The position numbers and the translations under genes are program-made. This document shows, piece by piece, positions 1-10,900 of a stretch of DNA of 64,000 nt. The stretch is from Tetrahymena thermophila SB210 (taxonomy: Eukaryota > Ciliophora > Oligohymenophorea > Hymenostomatida > Tetrahymenidae), in NCBI RefSeq assembly GCF_000189635.1, contig NW_002476481.1:124001-188000 (forward strand), in the 5' to 3' direction. The notes beneath the pieces were generated by a model. That model ran no database searches. It was given only the letters and a program-made list of their open reading frames with translations, and was not told the origin of the DNA. Position 1 is the stretch's first letter. Each line of letters begins with the position of its first letter.

Positions 1-183
1 TTCATCTTCAGTTAATATTGATGAACATTTTCCTGCTATGCATGCTATTTTTCTAAGAACTTGGAGGAGACATACTTAGTTAGCATTGCATTACTCTTAT
101 AGACAGTCAGCATCAATAAAATTTGAATTCACTTAGCTTAATCCAACAATTAATAGAAATATTATTGCTAAATGCAAATTCAT
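1..183 (-). CDS. 8-Cys secreted protein, N-terminal part (runs off window)
   Basis: Function unknown. Reads in the ciliate code (TAA = Gln) from an ATG at 183 down to base 1 with no TGA, giving 61 residues. Residues 1-20 are a typical signal peptide (start MNLHLAIIFLLIVGLSQ). The mature part then has cysteines at 27, 32, 38, 48 and 53, spaced C-x4-C-x5-C-x9-C-x4-C. Exactly this spacing recurs in the next two minus-strand genes (1461-1850 and 3344-3691), so this is the first visible member of a three-gene tandem family. By analogy the missing C-terminus should carry three more cysteines and a hydrophobic GPI-type tail. The start is chosen because it begins the signal peptide. High confidence that it is coding. 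Confidence 0.8.
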
Positions 184-1460
184 AAATATTTATATTTTAT
201 CTTTGCTTATTCAAACTCAAATAATTAATTATTAATTAATTAATAAGAAAGTGTCAACTTTTAACAAATACATACATATTTCTAAATAAATTGTATAACA
301 AAATCATTCAATAATAAACAAACATCATAAATAATATAAGATTAAAAAATAAAAAATATATCAAACATTCATTTTATAATGAAATTTTATATCTTTTTCT
401 TCTTTTAGTAAAAAGAAGCATTTAATTTTTTTCAAACCATTTCAAAAGAAGAAATATTAAATTTAAAATTGAGTAATTCTTTGGAAATTGTCTATTGTAC
501 ACTATTTACAATATTTGATTTTCTATTTTGATGTTTTGATGTATATTAAGATTTTTATGATTGAATAAATTAGGAATTAATTATCTTTGAAATTTGTTTG
601 GCATATTTTAAATTCCAATAATAATATAATTATTTTTAAAATTAATTTATTATTATTAATATAAAGATAAATCATCTCAAATTAATTCATTTAATTTTAA
701 TCAATTTTTGTGTTAATCATTAAGTGGATTAAAACAAAAATTATTAGACTTTCTAAATATCATTTAATATTTTGAGTTATTTGTAATTTTTACTGCCAAT
801 AAATTAAATTGTGGCACCTTAATTAATTACTGAAGAAATTGTTGTTATTATTTTTTTAGATTTCCTAAAAATTACATATCTTTTAAAGGTAGAATAATAA
901 GAATGGTTAAAAGCATCTTTATTATTAAAATAATGACATTTTCTTAATAAGGTTTTACTTTTATTTACTCAAGTGCATACATAAAAATAAATAATATAAT
1001 ATATAATTATCATATATTTATTGTATTTTTCTTTTTTATATTATTTATTTCAAACAAAATCAAAAAATTTAATACATACTAAATATTTTTATCAAATGAA
1101 TAAATGAATGTTTTACTGTTTTAAAAAATAGGAATATTTATTTTAATCAGTTAATTTAAGAATTGGCTGGTTATTAATTCCGTTTTATCTCTAAAAAATT
1201 TTAAAAGTTAAGAAGAAAAATTATAATAGCAAAGAGGTATAGAAAATTTGATTGCTAAAACCTAAAATATATATTGAATAATTATTTAAAAAACCTATTG
1301 GAAGATTGTAAAATAGTAAAAACTTAAATTGTAAATGAAAAATCGAACATGAATAAAATATGAAATTATCACGCGAAATAATATTTATAATTAGGAATTA
1401 AATTCATATTATATTCTTATAAACTTTTTTTATGTACTTTGTTTTTATTTTTTTGTAAAA
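184..1460. other. intergenic, AT-rich
   Basis: I see no gene here. The sequence is homopolymer-rich A/T DNA with no sustained open frame of coding-like composition on either strand. It should contain the promoter of the minus-strand gene starting at 183 and the 3' end of the one ending at 1461. Confidence 0.6.
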
Positions 1461-1850
1461 TCATAATGTTATCATTAATAGTCCAAAGACAAAATAAATG
1501 ATATTTGATCCAGTAGTACTTCCTTATGCGGCTGATTGCAATTAAGAGAGAGAATTATTTGCTAAAAGTTATTCTGCACAAGTCTCTAATGCATTAACAG
1601 TGCTTTGTGGTTAGTTTTGAGTGCATTATGTATTTTATTTTATACATGCAACCGCTTAGTTTATATCTGAAGAACTTGAAGTACTGCATTTATCTTCGTA
1701 GCAACCTACCATACTGATTATCCCTTCAAAACAATTAACATCTCCATTACAGTTATTCGTTATACAAGTTGACAATTGACTTTATATACTTTCTTATAAA
1801 GTTAAGTTGCAAACAAAAAGTAAGATTAGTACTTAAAATATTTATCTCAT
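1461..1850 (-). CDS. 8-Cys GPI-anchored-type surface protein
   Basis: Single-exon gene of 129 residues plus TGA, reading TAA/TAG as Gln. Residues 1-18 form a signal peptide (MRQIFQVLILLFVCNLTL). The mature protein has eight cysteines at 29, 34, 40, 50, 55, 69, 76 and 91. It then has a Ser/Gln-rich stretch and ends in a hydrophobic tail of about 15 residues after GSTTGS, with no charged residues behind it: the architecture of a GPI-attachment signal. The first five cysteines have the spacing x4, x5, x9, x4 shared with the genes at 1-183 and 3344-3691, and the last three are spaced x6, x14 as in the latter. Role unknown; small GPI-anchored Cys-rich proteins coat the ciliate surface (immobilization-antigen type), but the short length differs from classical i-antigens. 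Confidence 0.88.
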
Positions 1851-3343
1851 TTATTATTTACTTTACTGATCAAAATAGATATAATTTTTTTGTTTTTTTG
1901 TTTTTTAATTAAATTTGAAATTTTTTGGTTTTTTTTTTTGCATTTTAAAACAATCTAATCACGATAACGCATACTAAACTATAATCAATCTATACTTATT
2001 TATAAATTGAACAAATTTATTATTTACGCTTGAAAAGAAATTTGGTTAATTAATTATTAAAATCTCTCAACTCAGCGTTTCAACAGCATTCAGCAATAAT
2101 AACTTTTAGATACTGTTAGTTTTCATAAGTATGATCTATTATATTAATATTCGCTCTAATTTAAAAATTTGGATTTTTATAAAAAATATTAGATTGGGAG
2201 GGGTAGGAGGAGTGGCACTAATTTATGAGAATCTAGAGTATTCTATATATATGTAGTTGTCCTTAAAATTCAAAATAAATTAATATGAAATGAAAAAATA
2301 TTTTTTTAGTAAAAATATGTTCATTTATTTATAATACTAAATGATGTTTATGATATTTAAAAATTAAATCTTTATAAAAAATCTATCAATTTAATTAACG
2401 TGAATTTATATTTAAAAATTTAGTTAAAAAGTTAAATTAGTTTTAATTCTAATTATAATCAAATATTAATTTGTAATAAATGTAATATTTAATTTTCAAT
2501 AACATTTTTCTAATAAAATCAAAGCATCTTTTACAATTTATATTTGTAAACAATAAATTATTTTTTGACTAGTTATTAAAAATTAAAAAAACAATTCAAA
2601 GCAATGTCAGAATTTAAATAAATAGCATTGAATAAATAAGCATTTTTTAATAATAAATCAATTATATAAATAAATAAATAAACACAATCATACATACTTA
2701 AAATATTAAAGAAGTCAATATATTTTAAAAATATTAACAAACTAAATAATATATTTTTAATTCCTTTTAAATTTATATTTAGTTTTAATGTAAAAAATAG
2801 ATTTAAATAAAAATCAACCAACCTTATAATATTATTTTTATTAGTAAAACCTTATTTAAATAAACTAATTAATTTTAAGATCTTAAAGATGAAAAGTATA
2901 TTTAAATGAAAAAAATGTCATTTTTCAAATAATTATTAAAAAATAAAAAATATAATTATTTCAAATAAATAAAAACATGATATTGAGTAAATAAGCATTT
3001 TTTAATAATAAAAGAATTGTATAAATATATAGATAGATAATATCTTTAATAGAAACCAATCTATTTCAAGCGTATAAATTAATTAATTAACTAAATAATA
3101 TATTTGATAGTCTTTTAATTTATATGAACTCAGTTAAAATGAATGAAAAATACATTCTATAAGTAGAAATATATTTAATATTTATGCAAAATAACAACTT
3201 TAAATAAAAATCAATTTTATTTTATTATTTTTATAGGTAAAACCTTATTTGAATAAACTAATTTTAAGAATTTAAGGATGATGAAGGAGTATATATATAC
3301 AAATATTAGTTAGATTTATCTTAAAAAAAATAAATGTCATTTT
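1851..3343. other. intergenic with degenerate direct repeats
   Basis: No gene recognised; the longest open frames here are A/T-composition artefacts. Two diverged direct copies of a segment of about 360-390 bp lie at roughly 2580-2950 and 2940-3350. They share landmarks such as AAGCATTTTTTAATAATAAA (2637 and 2993), an AAACCTTATTT-type block (2848 and 3239) and AAATGTCATTTTTCAAA (2907 and 3333). The second copy runs into the stop codon of the gene at 3344-3691, so the repeat includes that gene's 3' flank and probably marks a gene copy that has been lost. Confidence 0.5.
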
Positions 3344-3691
3344 TCAAATTAATAGATATAAAATTGATAATAATATTGTGCCTAAAATCAAAGGAGATCC
3401 AGACTTCAAGTAACTAGAAACAAATTAGTTTACACAAGTTGTAAATGTATTGCCTACATTGACTGGTTAGTTTTTTAAGCATGTGTTGTAGTTTTAATAA
3501 CATGATATATCCTTTGAACCTTTGCACTAGTCTTCAACACAAGTTACTATTGCACCGACACCCTAAATGCATACATAATCACTATTGCAATTTGAAATTA
3601 CGCAACTTTATAATTCTTGCTCAATATTATATGATTATGCTTAAATATTGCAGGCTAAAGCAGCTAAGATTATTAAGAATAAGTATCTCAT
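3344..3691 (-). CDS. 8-Cys GPI-anchored-type surface protein
   Basis: Single-exon gene of 115 residues plus TGA in the ciliate code. Signal peptide at residues 1-19 (MRYLFLIILAALACNIQAQ). Eight cysteines at 30, 35, 41, 51, 56, 64, 71 and 86. The hydrophobic C-terminus (about residues 98-115, beginning SGSPLILGT) again resembles a GPI-attachment signal. Cysteine spacing x4-x5-x9-x4 and x6-x14, plus the shared K/QNQP segment between Cys 7 and Cys 8, make it a clear paralogue of the gene at 1461-1850. It is the third of three on this strand. Function unknown; location at the outer membrane face is inferred. Confidence 0.88.
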
Positions 3692-4965
3692 TTTTGTAAA
3701 TTTTTATAATTAATTAATTGATTTATTAATTTGTTTGCTACAAATATATTATTACTATTTATGGTTAAGAATGCTTCTAAAATATATATTTACTTTTTAT
3801 AAAAAGTAACAAAAAAGTGTATTCTTTACATGCTCTGTAAAATTTGATTCTTACATTAGTAATTAAGAAGATTCAAGAAGAAAACCTTTCTAATAAATTT
3901 TTAAAATATACTAGCATTTTTTTTTCAACTACTTGGTTTTGATATGATATCCTAGTAAATTAATATTTGCTGGATTAAATATCCTCTACATCGCTAAAAA
4001 TAGATATTAGTAAATATCTTCAATAGTTTTTTTGATTTTTCCCTTATCTATTTATATAATTAAAATCTAGAAGCTCATCACATACATGAAATGGACCAAT
4101 CTAAATGGTCTAAAATTTACCTAAATAATACCTTGCATTATTTAAAGCTTATTTAGCAGTAATTGTATTGTTATTTTTCATTTAAAATCTAAATAAAATA
4201 GAAAAAAATTAGCTGTTTTCCATATTACAATAAAAAAATATAGACAAACAATTATTATTTTATACAATTCGAAAGATTGTCCAAAGACCAATTTTTGATA
4301 AATTATATTTTGTTTTTAAAAGCGATTAATCAAATTCTACTAGTTCTTTTATTTAGTAAATAATTTTTTTAAATATGTAAATTCTTTATAATTCTGGCAA
4401 GTTATCTAAATTTTTAAATAAAATTTTAACAAAATAATTAAAACAATTTCGCATAATTAGTTTGTAAATTTATTTTTTTATTTTTGTGTCAGATTTTTCC
4501 TTTGATATAAGTTTACTTTTCATAATTATTTCATTATAAAGATGATAAATTATATTTTGTTTTTTAAAGTGATTAATGAAATTCTACTAGTTCTTTTATT
4601 AAGTAAATAATTTTTAAAAATATGTAAATTCTTTATAATTCTGGCAAGTTATCTAAATTTTAAAATATAATTTTAACAGCATAATTAATTAATAATTAAT
4701 TAAAACATATTGACATACTTTGTTAGTAAATTTATTTTTTTATTTAAATGTCAGATTTTTCCTTTGAAATAATTTTTATTTTTCCATAATTATTTCTTTT
4801 TAAAGATAATAAATTAGTAGTATTTTTTAGAAAGATATTTGAATATTTAATTTAATTTAAAACAGTAAATTATTTTTTTTAGATATTAAGAAATTAATTC
4901 CCTATTAAGAAATTCCTACTGAATTAATAATACTAAAAAGCATTAGATGAATATTAAATTTCCCC
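3692..4965. repeat. intergenic; tandem direct repeat of about 250 bp (4297-4800)
   Basis: No gene recognised. Two adjacent, clearly related copies begin at 4297 and 4544 with GATAAATTATATTTTG. Each contains ATTCTACTAGTTCTTTTAT, ATTCTTTATAATTCTGGCAA and CAGATTTTTCCTTTGA in the same order, giving a period of about 247 bp. A third partial start (GATAATAAATT) follows near 4806. The rest is featureless A/T-rich DNA. Confidence 0.6.
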
Positions 4966-6392
4966 TCAAAAACCTGATTTATAAAATATTTTGATTTTAT
5001 TTAAAATTTACAAATTAAAAAATTACCTTTTTAGACACAAAATGTATTTTATGGCTTTAAATTATAACAATAACCTTGATACTGATATAATGATTATGTA
5101 CATCGTAGGCATTTTTGTAAAGTTAAATCACAGTACAAGCATTTCTAATTTAAACATTTTTAGCAGATATTATTTTAATCGCAAAATGAGAAATCAGGCT
5201 ATTTTTCGAAACACTAATTTTAAAAATAATATTTTGTTGGAGATTAACACTATTAACATTAATTTTATGAGGTCAAAATATATCCTAATTAACAAATTTA
5301 GCACTGATCATCACCATTACAAATTAAGCAACCTTAGATGCATTTCCTGCATACATTTGTGTCTTAGAATATAGCCATATAATATTTTTCTGGACATTAA
5401 GAAACGCATTTTTTTTCATCTGAATGATTTATTGTATTTATAGATTAACTCATTTTACAATTCTACATTTGATAATTAAATAAAAGTAAACTTAACTTTG
5501 GAGTAAGACTATCAATATTAGTTTATACTTACATATTTTGCTAATAATTAGCATAATCTAGCTAATTTATATACAATCTTACTGCTATAGTTTCTTAATG
5601 ATTGTTGGTCATACCTTTAATTCCTACAAATATTTCTGGTTGGTTATTCTAAAAATTATTGTTGATATGCTATATCCAATTAATTTTGTTTGAAGAAGTA
5701 ATATCTTTAAAATCTGATTCATCCAAATTAGCTATCATAGAATATTGTTCATTTTAACTATCTGTATAAAATTCTATACAATTTACAAGTATTTCTTGAA
5801 TATAATTTGTTTCAGAAGTTATAACCTAAATAATATAATAATCTGAATCGCTAGCAGCTGATATACTAACTCCTATTTCTCTTAAAGCATTATTTGAATT
5901 AGTAGAATTAAATCCTAAAAGTGTGCATTTAGAGTTTCTCTACTTATTTTAATCCATAGGCAGTTAGAATTTCATTAAATATTGGTTTCCATGATCTAGA
6001 TTAAACTTATTAGTTGTTATAGCTATGGATTGATCTTATATAATTTAGTAATAAAAAAAATTTACATATATTTTAGTATCACCAAATTTATATATTCTTA
6101 TTATTGTTTTGTCAATATTTACTTCTTGAACAGTAAATTAATAAGAAATATAATTTGTTTGAGTTAAATAATCTAAAGTGCTAATTCCAATAAATACTTA
6201 AGGAATTTATGTATACTACTTTTTATGATTAATTGTATATTCCATATAACCATCTGCCATTTCATTCATTAAATTGGGATCATGTATAATTTATACATTT
6301 CCTGCTTCTGCTCGATCTGAGTTAGTGTAAATTTGATTGCATAAATGTATTTTTATTGCTTAAATAAAGCAAATAAGTCCTAATATAATCAT
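4966..6392 (-). CDS. H-type-lectin-like, Cys-rich secreted protein
   Basis: Main exon 5027-6392 (minus), intron 4974-5026 (53 nt), then a 3-codon last exon ending in TGA; 457 residues in all. Residues 1-13 look like a signal peptide (MIILGLICFIQAI). Around residues 45-115 a segment with PQVFIGISTLDY and, further on, DTKIYVNFFYY matches the core of the H-type lectin fold (carbohydrate-binding beta-sandwich). A second related segment at about 250-310 contains QPEIFVGIKGM. From about residue 335 the chain becomes a CxxC-rich furin-like region (CVSQCP, CRKC, CLICNG, CQQC, CQKC). The protein probably binds sugars outside the cell. The lectin assignment is from pattern recognition only. The last exon is the least certain part: if the intron is not used the frame stays open for some distance. 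Confidence 0.78.
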
Positions 6393-6957
6393 TCTTTTTT
6401 AAGTTAGTAAATAGATATTAATTAACATTAATTTTTTTTATAAAATTTTTAGTTGATGTATAAAATTAAATTTATTTATTTGCTTAATTCTTCTCATTTT
6501 AAATTTGTATTCTGATTTTAAAATTTTTTGTTTATGAATATCAAAAGACGAATTTAGTATCATGTAAATAAATTTAATCTTAATAAGTCAATAACAACAT
6601 TTATTAAATTATTATTTGTTATTATCATAGAAAATATCACATAAATTCATAAAAGAAACTATAAAATATCCAAAAATAATAAATATATTTGAAAGAATTT
6701 ATTTCTTTTCTTAATTTAATACAATTTTTTCTTTCTTTTGTAATTCTTTTATTTAATTTTTTTTATTTGAGTAAAAATAAATGATAAAAAAAATATTCTA
6801 CATCATTGATATCAAAGTACATATTTTAATAAATAATTAATTAATTAAAATTTTAATATTCTCTTCAGCTAGTTTGAATGAAGAATCATTAAGGAGCTTT
6901 TTCATTCATACCAATTTATTTCTTAGTTTATTAAAAAAGAAAGAAGAAATTTTACTT

Positions 6958-7317
6958 TCAATAAAAAGTAAACCTAAAAATTCTTAAATTAAAATGTTAA
7001 TTTGATTCTTAACCAAAAATTCTTTACAATTTTTTATCACTTATTATCAGAATATTTTTATAAATAATACCTAAATATTTTTCTAGGTTTTTTAAAACAA
7101 TTTATTTAATATATTCATACTCATCTAATTTATCTAAGATATTACAAACAAATTAATTATTCAACAAATCATTAGATATGAATTAAATATTGATATTCTG
7201 TTCATCACGAAATTAGTCAATAATTACTCTGAAATTTAAATTGTAGCAAATTAATTAACTTATTTCTAACTCGCAATTTGAATATAACTCATATATTGTA
7301 TTTTATTTACACCAAAT
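6958..7317 (-). other. open frame of unknown status
   Basis: A 119-codon stretch without TGA lies between a TGA at 7318-7320 and one at 6958-6960. Composition is protein-like (for example LLNNQFVCNILDKLDEYEY and KNLEKYLGIIYK) rather than the poly-Lys/Asn/Phe of spurious frames here. It has no internal ATG and I found no convincing upstream exon that splices into it. It could be an exon of an eroded gene, or chance. I do not recognise a family. The flanking parts of 6393-7787 show no gene. Confidence 0.25.
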
Positions 7318-7787
7318 TCAAGTTATATTTTATTTAACCACCATGCCTAATGCATTTTTCTCATTTATTATTCTTACTTAAATAGAATTAAAAGAGTTCT
7401 CTGTTTTTAGTGAAAACTTATTATATAATATAGATTGATTATTGGTTATTGTATGTTTTAGGATCTATTTAAAAAAAAAAATAATGATTATTTATAATAG
7501 ACAATTAATGTTAACTTTTTAAAAGTTTTCTACTGATTTCTTTTTATTCACCTATAATTTCAAGTTAGATAGAGGATTAAATTGTTACTTGCTAGAGGAA
7601 CTTATCATAAAAGTTAGATAGGATTAAGCTTATCTGAGCTATTAAATTATTTATTTATTATTCATCAACTTATATTTATTAAATATCAAGTAAGAATGAA
7701 TTGTATTTCATATTAGTATTAATAATTAAACAAATTGAATAAATATATAACCAAAAGAATAAGACAAAAGAAATATAAATAAAAGAA

Positions 7788-9973
7788 ATGTTTTTGGAGA
7801 AATTTGACTTATTCGCAAGTGAATTTTCTTTTTATCTTGAAAAAAAACAGTAAAATAGGAAAAAAACATGGAAGGGAGGACTTATTTCGATTATAATTAT
7901 TGGAATTTCGTTATATTATTTTATTTATCTAATGTAGAGCTACTCGCAAAATAAAATAGATCCAAAATATAAACTTCAAAGTTTCATCTCTGAGGATAAA
8001 ATTGAATACATGCTATAAAATGATTATTTTGGATTCGATTTACAAGGATTAAATGGAACACTATCTATGCTTGAATAACAAACTGGGAAGTAATATTTAA
8101 CTTTTATGCCTGCATTTTTAGTATCTAAAGTTGGATAGTTAGATCCTTTGTATATTATGCTAGATATTATTCAGTGCTAATCTCAAAAATTGAAGAATTA
8201 TAAGTGTATAGATTTTTCTAAATCCTAAGGTTATCAGCTAGTTTAAAATGATTATTCCAATTATACCTCTGAACTAATCATAGTTGTTTATAAATGTACT
8301 GATACAGATTTCTTTAAGAAAACTGTACCTACTAACTGTGCTTCTGATAAAGAAATAAATGATCTTATTAATGACAAAAACTAGTAGTTTGAAATAAAGA
8401 TGAAGGTATCTTAATTTAACACTACTTCAGAAAAAATGGAAGAAAGATATAAAAGGTACTATACAAATTTGCAAACTAATTTTATGGTTTATGCAAATTA
8501 AATGAGTACTAAGCTATAAACAGATGTAAAATAAGGAATTTTTTAATAAAATACATAAACTTATTCCTCAATCATAGATTATGCAAATTAACAGTAAAGA
8601 AGTTTTGATCGCGAAACTCTAAAGTAATTAACAAATATTTATGCTCTCCTTTAATTAAACATTGTTTTAGATGAATAAGTCTAGTATGCCTAAATTCAAT
8701 ATGTAAGTATTTTAGAAGTTCTTTCAATATTTAATAGCACATTTGCTATTCTTATGGGAGCTGGCTTGCTGAGTAGGTATTTTAGTAAAAGAATTATTTA
8801 TGATTAGTTCTACTAATCTTTCTTTAAAGAATTTTTTAGCTAGTCTTAAATATAAGCAAAAATGTAAATTTCACAAGATTTAGAATAAAGTAATGCAAAT
8901 AAAAATAATGAAATTTAAAAGAACATAATGTAATTTTAAAATTTTATTTCCTTTCTAAAATCGAAATAAAATAATTTCTAAATCGAGTAAAATTCTAAAG
9001 AAGATATAAAAATAGATAAAGAATAATAATTAGATTGTGATATGATTGAAATAGACGAATAAAATGGGATTAGGGACTATTAACTACAATAAATGAATTC
9101 TATTTAAATAGATAAAATAAATAAAAATTCATTTTTAAAATATTAAATGCAATTCTCAAAATTATAATTAACTCCAAGTAATGAAACAACAAAAGATTTA
9201 TTTTAGCAAAACACAATAATAGAATAAGATGTATCTCCTCTTATTAATAATTTATTACTCTAAAATTCAATAAAAAAATAAGACAATACAACTAATAAAA
9301 GTATTCAACATGATAAATAAAATATAAATCCTACACACAAATTATTACCATTTCCATTAAACGATTTAAAAAGAAGCTTTAATAAAAATATTTAGATGAG
9401 TAAGATTATTGAAAATAGATATGATTAGTAAAATTAACCAAGATAAGTAGATAAAAATATCATTAAAACTTTCATTGAGTTATAAAAGAAAAATATCAAC
9501 ATAAATAAATTGAAAAAAAACTTAGAAAATTAGTAAAATATTTTTGTTTTAACACAAGATTTTAATTGAAATATATTTTTTAAAAGAGAAGGGATGAAGT
9601 TTTCTGAAATTAAAGACCTTTTTGACAGATCGCTAAATATTTATGAAATTTATAAAGATATTTAATTTATCAAAAAAGCATTAAGAATATTACTATCAGT
9701 AGAGTAGTATGCTGCAATTTAACTGATAGGATACTCAATTGGTAAATAAATATATTATTTTTAAATATATTTTTCTGAAAAATAAATTATTTTAAATTTA
9801 TAGATAATCAAAATTAACAACAAAACGAGAGAAATCATATTAATTTGTAGATCAAACAAGAAAATTCACAGGAAGAGCTCATCTAAAATCTATGCAACTT
9901 TTTTGAAAAAATGTTATACTAAAATGAATATGGTTAAATAGATTAAAGAATACTTAATTCTTTGATTGTTTGA
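7788..9973 (+). CDS. two-pass transmembrane protein of a large ciliate family
   Basis: Three exons: 7788-9532, 9587-9741 and 9804-9973. Introns are 54 and 62 nt, GT...AG, and phases fit exactly; 689 residues. The first intron removes an in-frame TGA. The N-terminus FDLFASEFSFYLEKK followed by a basic stretch and GGLISIIIIGISLYYFIYL (TM1, about 31-52) is the recognisable start of a big family of Tetrahymena putative transmembrane proteins. An extracellular or lumenal domain with few cysteines follows. TM2 is at about 307-331 (SIFNSTFAILMGAGLL), then a long Gln/Asn/Lys-rich cytoplasmic region. Near the end lies the helical segment ALRILLSVEQYAAIQLIGY, which closes members of this family. Molecular function unknown. 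A related 5' flank recurs near 19490-19680 without the gene. Confidence 0.85.
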
Positions 9974-10061
9974 TTTATATCTTTGTAAGTTCGATTAAAT
10001 ATTTTCATAATATTTAATTATCTAACAAAAAGAATAAAAAACTATTTTAATTAATTTAATT

Positions 10062-10745
10062 TATAAGGAAATTATTGCATATAGTGTAGTAATTATTGTA
10101 CGTAATGTACATTTAGTTAAATTTGTTCTTTATAAAGACGATTATTTTTTTAAACCAGATTAGATTAGTGCTTTAAATGAGATAACTCATTTACAAAATG
10201 TTTAATTTTATCATCATTCTCTGTGTGCTATAATTTCTATTTTTTAAATTTATGCAAGTAATTCTAACCCAACCAACTGCAGTTTTTTGCTTATGTATGA
10301 TTATTATAAGACTATTCCAATTAAAAAGTTAAAATTTCATAATTAAGACTTAGACAATTATTATAACATTATATTGATAATGATTGGAGTTATCATAACA
10401 GAAAAATATTATAATATATAAATTTAATATTATCTAAATAATCACTCTTACAAAAATTAAGTAATTTTTAATCTGTTTTTTATTTATTTAAATTTAACTG
10501 ATTTTGATATTTTAGTTATAATAATAGCTATGATAGTATTCACTGCTTTCTATTCAATAACTATAATTTTATTGATCCATTACAGATTAAAGATATATCT
10601 AAAATTAAGGATAGATAGATATATAGAAATAGTACAACAAAAACTAATTTAAATTTCAAAATAGTTTGTCTGATTATTGTTGATGTATTTATTTACTAGA
10701 AAAATTATAAAAATAAAGCAATTAAAATTAGGAAACTCTAATGAT
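10062..10745 (+). pseudogene. rearranged remnant of the Cys-rich membrane protein gene
   Basis: 10062-10150 matches the middle of the Cys-rich repeat exon of the gene at 12262-17570 (its bases near 15084-15175). A short piece around 10255-10280 resembles that gene near 15285-15300. From about 10285 the sequence jumps to the 3' part (its 17063 onward: last transmembrane segments, last intron, last exon). Several kilobases of repeat and membrane domain are missing between, and TGA codons break the frame, for example after the segment matching LIMIGVII. The order gene-then-minus-strand tRNA is kept: a tRNA lies at 10829-10900. This is a dead, internally deleted copy of the tandem unit. Confidence 0.75.
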
Positions 10746-10828
10746 TTAAAATTATCTTTATCTAATTATTGACGAATAGTTTGATTGTCTTTACTTATTT
10801 ATCATTCTCAAAACTTATTTAAAAAATT

Positions 10829-10900
10829 TAGCAGAGAGAGGTTTCGATCCTCCGACCTTTGAGTTATGAGCCCAACGCGATTCCACTTCGCCACCCTGCT
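10829..10900 (-). tRNA. initiator tRNA-Met (CAU), copy 1
   Basis: 72 nt without CCA. The cloverleaf closes: acceptor AGCAGGG/CUCUGCU with A1-U72, D stem GCG/CGC, anticodon arm UUGGG-CUCAUAA-CUCAA, T arm GGAGG-AUCGAAA-CCUCU. The anticodon is CAU. A1:U72 together with the AUCGAAA T-loop (A54, A60 instead of T-psi) is the signature of eukaryotic initiator tRNA rather than elongator Met. No intron. An A-run on the plus strand (T-run on the coding strand) just past the 3' end serves as the Pol III terminator. Internal A box (TGGCGAAGTGG) and B box (GGATCGAAACC) are intact. Confidence 0.95.

Noticed and set aside
1498..1620. Plus-strand 40-codon frame starting ATG at 1498
   Set aside because: Antisense to the C-terminal part of the 8-Cys gene at 1461-1850, which is much better supported.
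3481..3699. Plus-strand standard-code open frame of 72 codons
   Set aside because: Antisense shadow of the 8-Cys gene on the minus strand (3344-3691), which has a signal peptide and conserved cysteine spacing.
4991..5374. Plus-strand standard-code open frame of 127 codons
   Set aside because: Antisense to the Cys-rich tail of the lectin-like gene (4966-6392); the protein is low-complexity with no family features.
9533..9586. In-frame TGA in the membrane protein gene at 7788
   Set aside because: It is contained in a 54-nt GT...AG intron; the flanking exons join in frame.
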